From Rhizobium grahamii (GTDB lineage: Bacteria; Pseudomonadota; Alphaproteobacteria; Rhizobiales; Rhizobiaceae): a DNA stretch of 64,000 nucleotides. Each line of letters starts with the position of its first letter. The first letter of the stretch is position 1. Of the stretch, positions 63,279-64,000 are shown in pieces. The notes under the pieces are model-generated. The model was not told where the DNA came from. It saw nothing but the letters and a program-made list of their open reading frames with translations, and did not search any database. The stretch lies in NCBI RefSeq assembly GCF_009498215.1, contig NZ_CP043498.1:1-64000 (forward strand), in the 5' to 3' direction. Both the position numbers and the translations under genes were made by a program.

Positions 63279-63683
63279 ATGCCACGGATCGCACAGCTAT
63301 ATTTCAAGACGGCAATCCTGTTTCTTATCCTTGGGATAGGAATGGGTCTGAACATGGCCATTTCACAGGACCACAGCGTCATCGGGGCGCACGCACACTG
63401 TAATCTGCTGGGCTGGGTGACGATGGCGATCTTCGGGGGATATCATGCGCTCAATCCGCGCAAGGCCGAGCGGCGGCTCGCCATGATCCAGTACTATGTC
63501 TACACGGCCGGCCTCGTGCTGATGATCCCGAGCCTCTATATGTTCCTGCTCGGGAACATGGCAATGGAACCCGTCGTGGCGGTCGCGTCCATCATAACGT
63601 TCATCGGCGTCCTGCTCTTCGCCGTCATCATCTTCACGGGCGAACAGGTCGCCGTGACGCCGTCTGCGCAGTCCTATCGCTGA
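63279..63683 (+). CDS. Small membrane protein, heme-copper-oxidase subunit I-like
   Basis: The 134-residue protein has about four membrane helices. The motif HAHCNLLGWVTMAIFGGYHA is like the HxHxNLxGW segment of cytochrome oxidase subunit I-like and NnrS-like proteins, and TM helices such as VASIITFIGVLLFAVIIFTG follow. GAGGAGG lies before the ATG at 63279. Catalysis is unlikely; heme or metal binding is possible. Confidence 0.65.
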   Translation: MPRIAQLYFKTAILFLILGIGMGLNMAISQDHSVIGAHAHCNLLGWVTMAIFGGYHALNPRKAERRLAMIQYYVYTAGLVLMIPSLYMFLLGNMAMEPVVAVASIITFIGVLLFAVIIFTGEQVAVTPSAQSYR

Positions 63684-63742
63684 AGCGAGTGCCGATATGT
63701 ATGACCCGGCAGGCCCGCATAGGCGGGTCGGTCGGGTTTTGC

Positions 63743-63949
63743 CTAGTGGATGACCTGGATGCGGATCTGCTCACTGACGGCGTAGGAATGACAATCGCTC
63801 GCTGCATCGCCGACGAAAATTACATCTCCGTCGGAATCGAACAAACCCCAGCAGGGCTCGTCATCGACAAAGACCTTCCGGATGTAACCGAAGGGTTCGG
63901 CATCGATGATGATGGTGGGTGCAACAGCAACGGTCTCAAGTGCTCGCAT
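63743..63949 (-). CDS. Small hypothetical protein
   Basis: The 68-residue protein (MRALETVAVAPTIIIDAEPF, then FVDDEPCWGLFDSDGDVIFV) has no recognised domain and no membrane segment. It is convergent with the small membrane-protein gene. An alternative start at 63961 adds four residues. Confidence 0.5.
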   Translation of the reverse strand: MRALETVAVAPTIIIDAEPFGYIRKVFVDDEPCWGLFDSDGDVIFVGDAASDCHSYAVSEQIRIQVIH

Positions 63950-64000
63950 GGATAACTCCAATGAGTCATTTCTGTTTTAGTGCATTCGCATATTGCATCC

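Noticed and set aside
1..64000. CRISPR array, insertion sequence or rRNA operon
   Set aside because: I found no regular spaced repeats, transposase motifs or rRNA-like segments by reading.

Overview
The window looks like chromosomal backbone from an alphaproteobacterium of the family Rhizobiaceae (Sinorhizobium/Ensifer, Rhizobium or Agrobacterium type). The evidence is high GC content with strong third-position bias, a podJ gene beside a fatty-acid beta-oxidation operon, the gene order murA - DUF2948 - hisD - UPF0262 - low-molecular-weight phosphatase - infA - maf - yacG - tRNA-Phe, and a DUF982 gene. I cannot name the species. There is no rRNA, CRISPR array, insertion sequence, integrase or prophage block.

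Layout. 0-8.3 kb: chemoreceptor, glycosyltransferase, family-3 solute-binding protein, TerB-like protein, nuclease-like protein, S24 repressor, LuxR-type response regulator and a small exported protein. This stretch is dense in frameshifts. 8.4-25.7 kb: housekeeping and stress genes, including pyrD, a MATE exporter, a CAP lipoprotein, a TPR-methyltransferase, YitT, PdeM with its Lhr-like helicase, a D-amino-acid dehydrogenase with a binding protein, an Rrf2/AhpD-like pair, a DHFR-like/HxlR pair, TIGR02186 with a TauE exporter, a DUF922 protease and TerC. 25.8-31.9 kb: polar organizer podJ, then an Lrp regulator divergent from a methionine gamma-lyase-type enzyme. 32.4-35.4 kb: a three-gene phosphosignalling operon. 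36.1-41.7 kb: the beta-oxidation operon (acyl-CoA dehydrogenase, thiolase, a 72-aa membrane protein, FadB-type enzyme) behind a palindromic operator. 41.8-55.6 kb: mixed metabolism, a divergent MFS/TetR pair, a symporter-kinase-receiver fusion, mscL, an aminotransferase, a galE-like gene, a HIBYL-CoA-hydrolase-like gene and several small envelope proteins. 55.9-62 kb: tRNA-Thr, the murA-to-yacG cluster and tRNA-Phe. 62.2-64 kb: short unrecognised genes.

How the genes work together. The fad operon gives a full beta-oxidation cycle after acyl-CoA formation. The periplasmic binding protein and DadA-like oxidase suggest amino-acid capture and oxidation. PdeM and the helicase are two of the usual ligase-associated DNA-repair proteins. 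Several regulator genes have visible palindromes or repeats in their promoters (S24 repressor, Rrf2, HxlR, TetR, fad operon).

Most unusual observation. At least five genes are broken by single-base frameshifts, eight breaks in all. Each is repaired by adding one base, usually beside a short G or C run, and the protein motifs on both sides are intact. Six of the eight lie in the first 8.1 kb. This looks more like base-calling error, or very recent inactivation, than old decay. I found no convincing novel multi-gene system; the rest reads as ordinary chromosome with some unusual regulatory structures.
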